32,024 nt of DNA from contig CANHDQ010000005.1 of the NCBI GenBank assembly GCA_947459405.1, positions 1-32,024 of the forward strand, read 5' to 3'. The notes below the pieces were generated by a model. That model did no database searches. It was not told the origin of the DNA and saw only the letters and a program-made list of their open reading frames with translations. Each line of letters begins with the position of its first letter. Within the stretch, counting starts at the first letter, position 1. The stretch comes from Comamonadaceae bacterium. GTDB lineage: Bacteria; Pseudomonadota; Gammaproteobacteria; Burkholderiales; Burkholderiaceae_C. Shown here piece by piece: positions 8,135 through 15,643 of this stretch. The position numbers and the translations under genes are program-made.

Positions 8135-9991
8135 GTGATGACCCCACAAAAAGCCCTGCCCCAAGCGGTCCGCGTCTGGCTTGCTCGCAGGCGACGCAGT
8201 CTCGTGCTGCTGACCATGCTGCCGCTGAGCGCCTGCGCACTGGCGCCCAAAACGTCCTCCGGCGAGGACCCCGCCGCCGTACCGAAGCCGCCCGTTCTGG
8301 TGCTGGGCCAGGCGCCCGCTGCCCAGGCCTCGGGCAGCCAGGAGGTGGCCCCCGCGATTCGATTTGTTCCGGCTGCACCGAGCGCGCAGCCCGCACCCCC
8401 GGCCAGCCCCAGTGAAGCAGACCCCGCTGCTGCGCCGCGACCGGCCATGCCCGAAGCGGCGCCTGCTGCCGGCGCGCCGGCCCGATTGCCCGACGCTGTG
8501 GCGGCCCCCGCCACAGCCCTGCCCGCCCGCGAAGATCCCGCCGATCTGGGCACCGACAGGCGCAGCCCAGGCGCCTCTTCCGTGGAGCCGGCCAAGATAC
8601 CGGGCACGCGTCTACAAAGTCGCCCGCCGGGCCCCTTTAGCCGTTCCACGCTCAAGGATCTGATGGGCGATGGCGCCGCCGACCTGCTCCATTTCGTGCG
8701 GCCCGAAATCAACGTCCTGCAGTATCCCAAGCCCGAGATGGCCGAGCGCCTGCGGCAACTGTGGCGCAGCGCCTCGCAGCGGCAGGTGGTCATCGCCCAC
8801 TATGGCGACTCCCACGTGCAAGGGGGCCCCCAGCTGCAAATGATCCGCAATGAACTGCAGGGCCTTGCCGGCAGCGCTGGACGAGGCATGATCTTCCCCT
8901 ACGCCTTGGCCAAAACCTACTCGCAGGTGGACTACCAATCGGCCTTCACAGGCAACTGGAGCCACGCCAGCAGCATGCAAACGTCACCTCGCGTGCCACT
9001 GGGCGTCGCAGGTTTTGCCGCGCACACCACGGACCCGCAGGCCTCCTTCACGTTCAGTTTCCACAACCTGCCCGAGCCCGGCGAGAAAGTCACCCGCTTT
9101 TTCTACCGCACACTGGGGCCGGGCGTGCAACTGGAGGTCCTGAGCGGCGGATTGGCGCAGATGGTCAGCCTGCCCGGAGGTCCTGCCACTTCAGGCACCC
9201 AGGTGCTTGAACTCAAATGGCCCTTCCTGAGCGATGTGGTGCACTTTCAGATCCACAACCCGGAAGGCCACCGGGTCGAGATCTATGGCGTGAGCATCGA
9301 AAACCCCGGCCCCGGGATCCTGCATCACAACCTGGGTGTGGGCGGTGCAACCTTCGTCTCGCTGCTGGTGCAGGAGCACTTTGAAAACCAGTCGCGACAA
9401 CTGCGGCCCGACATTGTGGTGCTGGACTGGGGCACGAACGACATCATCTACAAGAACACGGTGCCAGATGATTTTGAGGAAACCGTGGTCAAGACCCTCG
9501 AACGCATCCGTGCGATTCACCCGCAGGCCCTGATCATCCTGCCCAATTCGCAGGCCATGTTCTTCAAGCGCAAGCCCATCACCGCGGCGGCCAGCCTCTC
9601 AAGCGTCTTGCGCCGGATCGCCATGAAGCACGATTGCTTTTTCTATGACTGGTACCGGGTGGCCGGCGGCCCCGACTCGATGCGAACCTTCTACGCCTAC
9701 GGCCTGGCCAGTCCCGACCACATCCACCTCAGCGCACTGGGCTATGCGGTCAAGGGTCAGCTCTTCGCCCAGGCCTTGCTCAATACGGTCGCACCGAGTG
9801 ACAAGGCGCCCGCGAAAGCCCAAGCCCCCGACCAGCAAGGCGGCCGGCAACATCCGCATTCGGTGTCTGCCTGGCTCAAAAGTCAGACCTTGATCAACCG
9901 CAAGCCCGACCTGATCCCCGCTAAAGGCAAGCCGCCGACGCCAGCCAAGAAAGCGTCCAGCACGGGCAAACGGTCGACCCAGAAGCGCTGA
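8135..9991 (+). CDS. Large SGNH/GDSL-hydrolase lipoprotein with an inserted beta-rich domain (Ape1-like)
   Basis: A 618-residue predicted lipoprotein. The lipobox PLSAC puts the lipidated cysteine at C34, followed by Ala. A long Pro/Ala tether runs to about residue 165. SGNH blocks follow: GDSH at 224-227 (S226), GVGGA at 401-405, GTND at 433-436 and DHIH with D528/H531. About 130 residues (265-400) separate block I from block II and read as a beta-sandwich insertion. Neisserial peptidoglycan O-acetylesterase Ape1 has a CBM35-like module inserted at this place, so an O-acetylesterase or acetyltransferase acting on peptidoglycan is likely. Start is GTG 8135 or ATG 8138, two to five bases after the previous stop. 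The C-terminal tail is Lys/Pro-rich. Confidence 0.85.
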   Translation: MMTPQKALPQAVRVWLARRRRSLVLLTMLPLSACALAPKTSSGEDPAAVPKPPVLVLGQAPAAQASGSQEVAPAIRFVPAAPSAQPAPPASPSEADPAAAPRPAMPEAAPAAGAPARLPDAVAAPATALPAREDPADLGTDRRSPGASSVEPAKIPGTRLQSRPPGPFSRSTLKDLMGDGAADLLHFVRPEINVLQYPKPEMAERLRQLWRSASQRQVVIAHYGDSHVQGGPQLQMIRNELQGLAGSAGRGMIFPYALAKTYSQVDYQSAFTGNWSHASSMQTSPRVPLGVAGFAAHTTDPQASFTFSFHNLPEPGEKVTRFFYRTLGPGVQLEVLSGGLAQMVSLPGGPATSGTQVLELKWPFLSDVVHFQIHNPEGHRVEIYGVSIENPGPGILHHNLGVGGATFVSLLVQEHFENQSRQLRPDIVVLDWGTNDIIYKNTVPDDFEETVVKTLERIRAIHPQALIILPNSQAMFFKRKPITAAASLSSVLRRIAMKHDCFFYDWYRVAGGPDSMRTFYAYGLASPDHIHLSALGYAVKGQLFAQALLNTVAPSDKAPAKAQAPDQQGGRQHPHSVSAWLKSQTLINRKPDLIPAKGKPPTPAKKASSTGKRSTQKR

Positions 9992-10030
9992 GCGGTCGCC
10001 CCGGCCCCATTCATTTCAGGCGCGCGCCCC

Positions 10031-11275
10031 TCAAAACCTGCGGGGCGAGTCTGCCGAAGCGTAAAACGCAGGACTTGAAGAGGCGCGGGCGGCTGCGGCC
10101 TGTGCGATCGCGCTGCCGGGCATCGGCGCAATTGCAGACCAGCGCAAACGCAACTCTTCAGCAGCTGGCACAGTGGCCATCGCAGGGGCGGGGGCCTGCT
10201 GGCCTGCGGCCAGCGCCATCTGAACCTGAGGCACCGAGGCACGCATGCGCGCCGTCGCGTCAATGAGCGAAGCCAGCGCGCTCGCGTAATGGGGCCCCGT
10301 GGCATAGCCGGCGCGCTGCAGCGCCGAGGCAAAGGCCACCGGATCGCCCGTGTTCTTCATCACCTGCGCATAACGGGGCGACTGGCTGATCAGCCGGGCA
10401 TAGTCAGCGAACGACTCTTCGTAGCTCGAGTAGGCGCGAAAGCGTCCGACCATGCGCTCGGGCACGCCGTTGACATACTCGGTCGTCATGATGTCGACAC
10501 TCGGGCCGCGCCAATTGGCGCCGGTGCGGATTCCAAACAAATTGAAGGAATTGCGGCCGTCGGCACCCCTGATCTCGCGCCGGCCCCATCCGGTCTCCAG
10601 TGCGGCCTGCGCCAACATGTAGTGCGCAGGAATACCACTGGCAGCTTCCGTCTTTTGTGCGGCCGCGGCATGGCGGACCATGAAGTCTCCGGCTGCTGAG
10701 CCGGTGCTGCGAAGCGATACGGGCGGTCCCGACACGCGGGGCGGCGCCTGATCGGGCGCGACGGCCGGCGCCAAAGCGGGCGGCGCGGCTATTGGCCTTG
10801 CAGGCGCAGAACCAAAGTCAACTCCGGCACTGCGAACCGCATCCAGAGCAGGCCGCTCGCCGCTGGCCAGGGCGTGGGCTCTGGCCTGGACCGCGCTGAC
10901 ATCGATGACCTGACCCGGCCGGATGGAGCCGATAGCGGCGATGTCATTGTCCTTGGCGACTGCGACCGCCAGTTGGTACAACTGGGTCGGACTCAAGTTC
11001 AGCTGAGGTGAGATCAGGCGCAGATGACGCTCCACCAGGCCCGAGAGCGTGTCGCCGCCGCGCACGGTGATTTCACGAATCTCGCCGCGCGCAGCCGCCG
11101 GCGCCTGGGCCCACGCAAGACTTTGCGCGAAGCCCGGTACGGGCGCCGATGCGGCTGCGGGCCGGCTCATCGCTTGGCCGCCCGGGGTGGACGCGTTGAC
11201 AGACAGGACAGTCATGGTCAGGCAGAGGGGCGACATGCGCAGCCTGCAAGCTCGCGCATGTCGACGGAAAGTCAA
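10031..11275 (-). CDS. LysM-glucosaminidase, FlgJ C-domain-like peptidoglycan hydrolase
   Basis: A 414-residue protein (from a TTG at 11275) with a possible signal sequence (basic RRHARACRLR, then hydrophobic MSPLCLTMTVLSVNA). A LysM-like module spans about 68-127 (ITVRGGDTLSGL ... IRPGQVIDV), followed by a Pro/Ala linker. A FlgJ-type glucosaminidase domain covers about 197-345, with catalytic E227 in QAALETGWGRREI and the block NLFGIR. It lacks the FlgJ rod-cap domain, and no flagellar genes are near, so it is not called FlgJ. An alternative start is ATG 11236, which removes the basic n-region. It converges on the SGNH lipoprotein with a 39-bp gap and closes the envelope block. Its LysM flavour matches that of the protein at 3364-4419. 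Confidence 0.85.
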   Translation of the reverse strand: MTFRRHARACRLRMSPLCLTMTVLSVNASTPGGQAMSRPAAASAPVPGFAQSLAWAQAPAAARGEIREITVRGGDTLSGLVERHLRLISPQLNLSPTQLYQLAVAVAKDNDIAAIGSIRPGQVIDVSAVQARAHALASGERPALDAVRSAGVDFGSAPARPIAAPPALAPAVAPDQAPPRVSGPPVSLRSTGSAAGDFMVRHAAAAQKTEAASGIPAHYMLAQAALETGWGRREIRGADGRNSFNLFGIRTGANWRGPSVDIMTTEYVNGVPERMVGRFRAYSSYEESFADYARLISQSPRYAQVMKNTGDPVAFASALQRAGYATGPHYASALASLIDATARMRASVPQVQMALAAGQQAPAPAMATVPAAEELRLRWSAIAPMPGSAIAQAAAARASSSPAFYASADSPRRF

Positions 11276-11471
11276 CAGGCCCCTTCAACTGCAATATTCG
11301 TTCCAGGCTTTTCCCTCTAGGTGCTGCCGAGCCACAGCACACCATGAAACGTCGCGATGGCTCTCAATAAAAGTGAGCGATTACATACATTTGGTGAGGA
11401 GAGGCTATGACCAGGGTCTCAACCCCGCCCGGCCGCCAGCCAATCCGCGGCAAAGTCTCGGGGCGGCGCCT
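11276..11471. other. Intergenic stretch upstream of the LysM-glucosaminidase gene
   Basis: About 200 bp between the LysM-glucosaminidase start and the palindrome. Most is GC-rich, but 11360-11400 is AT-rich (caataaaagtgagcgattac) and is followed by a good-looking gaggagagg before an ATG at 11407 on the plus strand. The reading frame from that ATG runs antisense through two genes and is not protein-like. Any promoter here is unassigned. Confidence 0.35.
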
Positions 11472-11487
11472 CGGCGCTGCAGCGCCG
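11472..11487. repeat. Perfect 16-bp palindrome abutting the last stop of the hemW unit
   Basis: CGGCGCTGCAGCGCCG is a perfect palindrome lying immediately after the TGA of the small membrane protein (read on the minus strand). No T-run follows, so it could be a weak or factor-assisted transcript end or an mRNA-protecting hairpin. Confidence 0.35.
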
Positions 11488-11709
11488 TCAATCGGCCGCG
11501 CGCTGCGCGCGGCGCTGCCGCTTGCGCTTGGCCTTGTTGTGCGAGGGCGGCGCCGACAATTCGCGCTCGATCGCCATCGACCGCAGTTGAGCCAGCGCCT
11601 GCTGATTGCGCTCAAAACGGCGTCGGTTCAAGTGCCGGCGCAGGCCAAATCCGATCAGGAAGCTGACCAGACCGGAGACCAGCAAGATGGTCCAAAGTTC
11701 GGAGTTCAT
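11488..11709 (-). CDS. Small single-pass membrane protein, uncharacterised
   Basis: A 73-residue protein with one N-terminal transmembrane helix (WTILLVSGLVSFLIGFGL, about residues 6-23). A strongly basic cytoplasmic tail follows (RRHLNRRRFERN ... KRKRQRRAQRAAD). Its ATG overlaps the hemW stop as ATGA, a typical coupled arrangement, which is the main reason to believe it. It is the last gene of the rph-rdgB-hemW unit. I do not recognise a family, and the basic tail could contact nucleic acid or membrane lipids. Its function is unknown. Confidence 0.65.
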   Translation of the reverse strand: MNSELWTILLVSGLVSFLIGFGLRRHLNRRRFERNQQALAQLRSMAIERELSAPPSHNKAKRKRQRRAQRAAD

Positions 11710-12914
11710 GGGCGGGACGAGGGCGGCAAAAACAGCGCCTGCAGATCGTTGAGAAAGTCAAAGCCACGCTCGGTCGGGCGGATGTGCGTCGGATCGGCGT
11801 GCAGCAAACCGCTCGATTGTGCCTGCGCAATGCCCTCTTGCAAGACCGAAGGCGGCAGGCCGGTGCGGTCGGTGAAGTCCTGCAAGGCAAAGCCCTCAGG
11901 CAGCCGCAGGGCATTGAGCATGAATTCGAACGGCAAGTCGGCGCGGCCGACCTCCTGCTCCTGCGCGATGGCTTGCCCCTTCGCGGCCCTCTCCATATAC
12001 AAGCGCGGCTCGCGCACCCGAACCTGGCGTACCACGCGATGGGGAAAACTGAGCTTGGAATGGGCGCCCGCACCGATGCCCAGGTAGTCACCAAAGCGCC
12101 AGTAATTGAGGTTGTGCCAGCAGCGATGGCCCGAGCGAGCAAAGGCCGAGACCTCATAGCGCTGCAAGCCGACGGCGGCGCTTTGCTCGGTGATGCGGTC
12201 GAGCATGGCATAGGCCAGATCGTCATCGGGCAAGGGCGGCGGGAACTTGGCGAAATAAGTGTTGGGCTCGATCGTGAGGTGATAGATCGACAGATGCGGC
12301 GGCTGCAGGGCCAGCGCCTGCTGCAAATCGGCCTCGAGCCCTGCCATGTCCTGGCCAGGAAGGCCGTACATCAGGTCGAGATTGAAGGTGTCAAAGCACT
12401 GCGCAGCCTCCTGCGCAGCGGCCAGGGCCTGGGCCCGGTCATGCACGCGGCCCAGGGCCTGCAGGGCCTGGTCATCAAAGCTCTGCACCCCCAAAGACAG
12501 CCGACTCACGCCTGCCTGCCGGTAGGCGCGAAAACGGTCTTTTTCAAACGTACCGGGGTTGGCCTCGAGCGTGATCTCGCAATCGGGCGCGAGCTTGAGC
12601 CGCGCGCGCAAATCGGCCAGCAGACGGTCGATGGCCGCCGGCGTGAACAGACTGGGCGTGCCGCCGCCAAGGAAGATGCTGTGCACACTGCGGCCCCAAA
12701 TCAGGGGCAGGGCCGCATCGAGATCGGCCACGAGCGCGTCCAGGTAATTGTCCTGCGGCGTCTGCCCGGCTGCGATTTCATGCGAGTTGAAGTCGCAGTA
12801 AGGGCATTTGCGCAGGCACCAGGGCATGTGCACGTAAAGCGACAAAGGCGGCAGGGCCGCCAGCTGCAGCGTGCCCGCTCGCAGGTAATGCGAAATGTCG
12901 CGGGGGCCAGACAT
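11706..12914 (-). CDS. hemW: HemW-type radical SAM heme chaperone
   Basis: A 402-residue cytosolic radical SAM protein. HemW-family members (formerly called oxygen-independent coproporphyrinogen oxidase-like) bind heme and an iron-sulfur cluster and deliver heme to target proteins. The SAM cluster motif CxxxCxxC is C33, C37 and C40 in PWCLRKCPYCDFNS. The GGGTPS motif follows in FLGGGTPSLF, with EANPGT further on. Length fits HemW rather than the longer HemN, and the HemN-specific N-terminal extension is absent. It starts 3 nt after the rdgB stop and ends with an ATGA overlap into the small membrane gene, in the common betaproteobacterial order rph-rdgB-hemW. Confidence 0.93.
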   Translation of the reverse strand: MSGPRDISHYLRAGTLQLAALPPLSLYVHMPWCLRKCPYCDFNSHEIAAGQTPQDNYLDALVADLDAALPLIWGRSVHSIFLGGGTPSLFTPAAIDRLLADLRARLKLAPDCEITLEANPGTFEKDRFRAYRQAGVSRLSLGVQSFDDQALQALGRVHDRAQALAAAQEAAQCFDTFNLDLMYGLPGQDMAGLEADLQQALALQPPHLSIYHLTIEPNTYFAKFPPPLPDDDLAYAMLDRITEQSAAVGLQRYEVSAFARSGHRCWHNLNYWRFGDYLGIGAGAHSKLSFPHRVVRQVRVREPRLYMERAAKGQAIAQEQEVGRADLPFEFMLNALRLPEGFALQDFTDRTGLPPSVLQEGIAQAQSSGLLHADPTHIRPTERGFDFLNDLQALFLPPSSRP

Positions 12915-12917
12915 GCT

Positions 12918-13520
12918 TTAGGCGAGCCAGCGTTCGCGGATCAGCTCGCTCATCTGGCGGGCCGCCTGGCCACGGTGGCTGTGCGCATTCTTGACCTCGA
13001 CAGGCAGCTCGGCGAAGGTCTTGCCAAAAGCCGGGATGAACATGACGGGATCGAACCCGAAGCCGTGGCTGCCGCGCGGCTGCCGGGTGATCTCGCCGGC
13101 CGCGCGGCCCACCGCGATCAGGGGTTCGGGGTCATCGGGCGTGCGCACCGCCACCAAGGTGCTGACCAGGGCGGCGCGGCGGTCGTCGAGATCGCGCATC
13201 TGCTCGAGCAAGGCCTTGACGTTGTTGGCATCGCCCTTGGCGTAGCCAAACTGCGTGGCGTAATAGGCGGTGTCCACGCCCGGCAAACCGCCAAAGGCTT
13301 GCACACACAGGCCGGCGTCGTCGGCTATGGCAGGCAGGCCACTGGCGCGCGCCGCGTGGCGGGCCTTGGCCAGTGCGTTTTCGACGAAGGTGCGAAAAGG
13401 CTCCTCGGCCTCGCCGATGCCCAGATCAGACTGGCGCAGCAGCTGCAGACCCAAAGGCTCGAACATGGCCTGCAGCTCGGCAAGCTTGCCGGCGTTGTGG
13501 GATGCCAGAACCAGCTTCAT
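12918..13520 (-). CDS. rdgB: dITP/XTP pyrophosphatase (RdgB/HAM1)
   Basis: A 200-residue house-cleaning nucleotidase that hydrolyses non-canonical purine triphosphates (dITP, XTP) to monophosphates in the cytosol, keeping them out of DNA and RNA. The N-terminal [10 protein letters not shown] (residues 7-16) is the family's phosphate-binding start. The central block [19 protein letters not shown] and the C-terminal GFGFDPV...[18 protein letters not shown] match HAM1 proteins. The start is fixed by an ATGA overlap with the rph stop. The stop lies 3 nt before hemW, so the three are clearly co-transcribed. Confidence 0.96.
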   Translation of the reverse strand: MKLVLASHNAGKLAELQAMFEPLGLQLLRQSDLGIGEAEEPFRTFVENALAKARHAARASGLPAIADDAGLCVQAFGGLPGVDTAYYATQFGYAKGDANNVKALLEQMRDLDDRRAALVSTLVAVRTPDDPEPLIAVGRAAGEITRQPRGSHGFGFDPVMFIPAFGKTFAELPVEVKNAHSHRGQAARQMSELIRERWLA

Positions 13521-14257
13521 CGGGCGGGCAGGGTTTGGGCCAGCGCAGCCTTTTGCAGCGCGATCAGCTCGGCAATGCCCTGCTCGGCCAGCGCGAGCAG
13601 CTGGTCCATTTCCTTGCGCGTAAAGGCCGCGCCCTCGGCCGTGCCCTGCACCTCGACAAAATGGCCGGCCTCGGTCATCACGACATTCATGTCGGTATCG
13701 CAGGCCACGTCTTCCAAATACTGCAGATCGAGCAAGGCCGAGCCCTGCACGAGGCCGACCGAGATGGCCGCCACATGACCGCGCACCGGGCTGCGCTCGA
13801 GCTTGCCCTGCGCCAGCAGCTGGGCCACGGCGTCTTGCGCCGCCACAAAAGCGCCGGTGATGGCCGCCGTGCGGGTGCCGCCGTCGGCCTGGATCACATC
13901 ACAGTCCAGGTGAACGGTGCGTTCACCGAGCAGATCCAGGTCAAAAACCGCGCGCAGGCTGCGGCCAATGAGCCGCTGGATCTCCTGCGTGCGCCCACTT
14001 TGCTTTCCCTTGGCCGCCTCGCGGTCGCTGCGAGTGTGGGTCGCGCGCGGGAGCATGCCGTATTCGGCCGTGACCCAGCCCTGGCCGCTGCCGCGCTTGT
14101 GCGGCGGCACTTTTTCCTCGACCGAAGCGGTACACAGCACCTTGGTCTGGCCAAATTCGATCAGCACCGAGCCCTCGGCATGGATGGTGTAGGCGCGGGT
14201 GATGCGCACCGGGCGCAGTTGCGCGCTTGAACGTTGGTCGGGACGTGCGTAGGTCAT
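13517..14257 (-). CDS. rph: Ribonuclease PH
   Basis: A 246-residue phosphorolytic 3'-5' exoribonuclease that trims tRNA 3' ends in the cytosol. The family start [15 protein letters not shown], the block [18 protein letters not shown], the RNA-binding [17 protein letters not shown] and the phosphate-site region [15 protein letters not shown] are all present. The track ORF runs to 15214 because the frame stays open by chance. In-frame ATGs exist at 14290, 14266 and 14257, and I use 14257 because it gives the normal distance to LRPVRI. A TACCAT at 14306-14311 (minus) could be its -10. First gene of the rph-rdgB-hemW unit, overlapping rdgB by ATGA. Confidence 0.95.
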   Translation of the reverse strand: MTYARPDQRSSAQLRPVRITRAYTIHAEGSVLIEFGQTKVLCTASVEEKVPPHKRGSGQGWVTAEYGMLPRATHTRSDREAAKGKQSGRTQEIQRLIGRSLRAVFDLDLLGERTVHLDCDVIQADGGTRTAAITGAFVAAQDAVAQLLAQGKLERSPVRGHVAAISVGLVQGSALLDLQYLEDVACDTDMNVVMTEAGHFVEVQGTAEGAAFTRKEMDQLLALAEQGIAELIALQKAALAQTLPAR

Positions 14258-14317
14258 GGCGGGCATCGAATCGAAGTCTGCGGCCGTCATGCGGCCGGGC
14301 CGGCAATGGTAGCGGCT

Positions 14318-14345
14318 CCCGCGCGGGCCCATGGGCCCTCGCGGG
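14318..14345. repeat. 28-bp near-perfect palindrome between rph and rpmB
   Basis: CCCGCG-C-GGGCCC-AT-GGGCCC-T-CGCGGG has 12 of 13 arm pairs intact around a two-base centre. It sits about 50 bp upstream of the rpmB -10 and upstream of rph on the other strand. It could be an operator or a DNA structure element. No protein is implied by the sequence. Confidence 0.5.
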
Positions 14346-14391
14346 GCTGGCGGCGCAAAAAAGGGGGGCGACCGACTCGGTCCAAGCCCGC

Positions 14392-14397
14392 TATAAT
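14392..14397 (+). promoter_or_regulatory. Consensus -10 box of the rpmBG promoter
   Basis: TATAAT is a perfect sigma-70 -10 hexamer in GC-rich surroundings. The bases 17-18 bp upstream (around CGACCG) are a poor -35. Transcription would start near 14404, leaving a leader of about 180 nt before rpmB. Confidence 0.75.
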
Positions 14398-14403
14398 GGT
14401 CGG

Positions 14404-14584
14404 CTTTGCGAATTGCGGGCCCCCTGGGCCCATAAGGCGCAAAAAATCGATACCGCCCGGTGAGCCGGAGCCGTACTTGGCCTGCAAGCGCTTGATGCGC
14501 GCCCCAGGCCGGGGCTGGCGGCACAACACAGGACCCGGGCGAGGTGCAGCGCAGGCTGCTAACTGTTTTTAATGGAGTGTCCTC
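14404..14584 (+). promoter_or_regulatory. Structured 5' leader of rpmB-rpmG mRNA
   Basis: The first 40 nt can form a two-part stem. Outer TTTGCG (14405-14410) pairs with CGCAAA (14438-14443). Inner GGGCCC (14417-14422) pairs with GGGCCC (14426-14431), with a symmetric internal loop between the two helices. A later GCCCC-AGGCC-GGGGC hairpin lies near 14506. The RBS GGAG is 7 nt before the rpmB ATG. Long leaders of ribosomal-protein operons often carry autoregulatory sites, and that role is inference here. Confidence 0.45.
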
Positions 14585-14818
14585 ATGGCACGCGTCTGTC
14601 AAGTCACGGGCAAGAAGCCCATGGTCGGGAACAATGTGTCCCACGCCAACAACAAAACCAAGCGCCGGTTCATGCCGAACCTGCAGTACCGCCGTTTCTG
14701 GGTCGAGAGCGAGAACCGCTGGGTGCGTCTGCGCATCACCAACGCGGGCCTGCGCCTGATCGACAAGAACGGCATTGACGCGGTCCTGGCCGACCTGCGC
14801 GCACGCGGCGAAATCTAA
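14585..14818 (+). CDS. rpmB: 50S ribosomal protein L28
   Basis: A 77-residue ribosomal protein of the large subunit. The opening [29 protein letters not shown] is the standard L28 N terminus, followed by [20 protein letters not shown]. The length matches bacterial L28. The ATG is preceded by GGAG at 7 nt. Gene order rpmB-rpmG is conserved across Proteobacteria, with 12 nt between them here. It is driven by the TATAAT promoter and long leader upstream. Confidence 0.98.
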   Translation: MARVCQVTGKKPMVGNNVSHANNKTKRRFMPNLQYRRFWVESENRWVRLRITNAGLRLIDKNGIDAVLADLRARGEI

Positions 14819-14830
14819 AGGAGCAGCACC

Positions 14831-14998
14831 ATGGCAAAAGGCGCACGCGAAAAAATCAAGCTCGAGTCCACCGCCGGCACGGGCCACTTCTACACGACCA
14901 GCAAAAACAAGAAAACCACGCCCGACAAGATGCTGATCATGAAGTTCGACCCCAAGGCTCGCAAGCACGTCGAGTACAAAGAGGTCAAACTCAAATAA
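14831..14998 (+). CDS. rpmG: 50S ribosomal protein L33
   Basis: A 55-residue large-subunit protein, too short for the ORF track. It reads [20 protein letters not shown] then [21 protein letters not shown] and ends EYKEVKLK, a typical L33. There are no CxxC zinc motifs, so this is the zinc-independent (C-) form. AAGGAG lies 7 nt before the ATG. It is co-transcribed with rpmB and followed by a clear intrinsic terminator. Confidence 0.98.
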   Translation: MAKGAREKIKLESTAGTGHFYTTSKNKKTTPDKMLIMKFDPKARKHVEYKEVKLK

Positions 14999-15018
14999 GC
15001 AGGCTCCAGTGGCCGCAC

Positions 15019-15048
15019 AACCCGCCCTCGCAAGACGGCGGGTTTTTT
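15019..15048 (+). terminator. Rho-independent terminator of rpmB-rpmG
   Basis: AACCCGCC pairs perfectly with GGCGGGTT (8 bp) around a loop of about 10 nt, and the right arm runs straight into six T. It starts 20 nt after the rpmG stop. Confidence 0.93.
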
Positions 15049-15134
15049 CTTGCCCGTTTGCCACACAGGACCAGGCGCCAGCACGCCGGCGACGCAGCAG
15101 CGACAATGGGCGCCCCAACCGACCCGAACACGCC

Positions 15135-15611
15135 ATGAACATCAGCAAAGACACCGCCGTCACCCTGCGCCTGAAAGTCACCGACGCCCAGGGACAGGTG
15201 ATCGAAAGCGGCAAGGAGCCCGTCGCCTACCTGCACGGCGGCTATGGCAACTTGCTCGACAAGCTCGAGGAGGCCCTCGAAGGCCAAAGCACGGGGTTCA
15301 AGATCGACCTCAAGCTGGCGCCGGCCGATGCGTTTGGCGAACGCGACGAAACCCTGATCCAGACCATCGCCAAAAGCGACTTCCCCCCTGGCGTCAAGGT
15401 GGGCGGCCAACTCGAAGGCCAGGGCCAAGATGGCAACCGCCAGGTCTTTACCGTGGTCAAGATCAAGGGCCAGCAGGTGATCCTCGATGGCAACCACCCG
15501 CTGGCAGGCAGGACGCTGCTCATCAGCGCCCAGGTGCTCGACGTGCGCGCCGCCTCAGCAGAGGAAATCGCGCACGGCCATGTGCACGGGGCGCACGGTC
15601 ACCAACACTGA
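15135..15611 (+). CDS. SlyD/FkpB-type FKBP peptidyl-prolyl isomerase
   Basis: A 158-residue cytosolic FKBP-fold isomerase and chaperone of the SlyD type. The FKBP core ([33 protein letters not shown]) is split by an insert-in-flap region (about 65-120) ending in the family motif DGNHPLAG (118-125). The C-terminal tail [12 protein letters not shown] is a metal-binding histidine stretch typical of SlyD, which suggests nickel or zinc handling. The track ORF is extended upstream, but the ATG at 15135 starts the fold. A GACAAT at 15102-15107 may be its -10. It converges on the PerM-like permease, with a shared hairpin between them. Confidence 0.93.
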   Translation: MNISKDTAVTLRLKVTDAQGQVIESGKEPVAYLHGGYGNLLDKLEEALEGQSTGFKIDLKLAPADAFGERDETLIQTIAKSDFPPGVKVGGQLEGQGQDGNRQVFTVVKIKGQQVILDGNHPLAGRTLLISAQVLDVRAASAEEIAHGHVHGAHGHQH

Positions 15612-15618
15612 AATTCGC

Positions 15619-15643
15619 ACTGAAGCTCACACCGAGCTTCAGT
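15619..15643. terminator. Hairpin between convergent slyD and AI-2E permease genes
   Basis: ACTGAAGCTC-acacc-GAGCTTCAGT is a perfect 10-bp stem with a 5-nt loop. The permease stop codon lies inside the right arm. There is no T-run, so it would act on both strands as a weak or factor-assisted terminator, or protect mRNA 3' ends. Confidence 0.5.

Larger units (their letters stand above)
14258..14584. other. Divergent intergenic region between rph and rpmB
   Basis: This 327-bp stretch has no gene. It contains a 28-bp near-perfect palindrome (14318-14345), a consensus -10 TATAAT for rpmB (14392-14397), and a roughly 180-nt GC-rich structured leader before the rpmB start. A candidate minus-strand -10 for rph (TACCAT, 14306-14311) is also here. 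Confidence 0.7.

Noticed and set aside
10031-11275. Calling the LysM-glucosaminidase FlgJ
   Set aside because: It lacks the N-terminal rod-binding domain and no flagellar genes are present; only the glucosaminidase half resembles FlgJ.
11407-12087. Plus-strand ORF with a good RBS-like gaggagagg upstream
   Set aside because: It runs antisense through the small membrane gene and hemW, and the peptide is Arg/Pro-rich with no family. The RBS-like sequence may be chance or the remnant of a lost gene.
11784-13778. 664-residue plus-strand ORF across hemW, rdgB and rph
   Set aside because: It is antisense to three conserved genes, with no family resemblance. Long open antisense frames are expected at this GC content.
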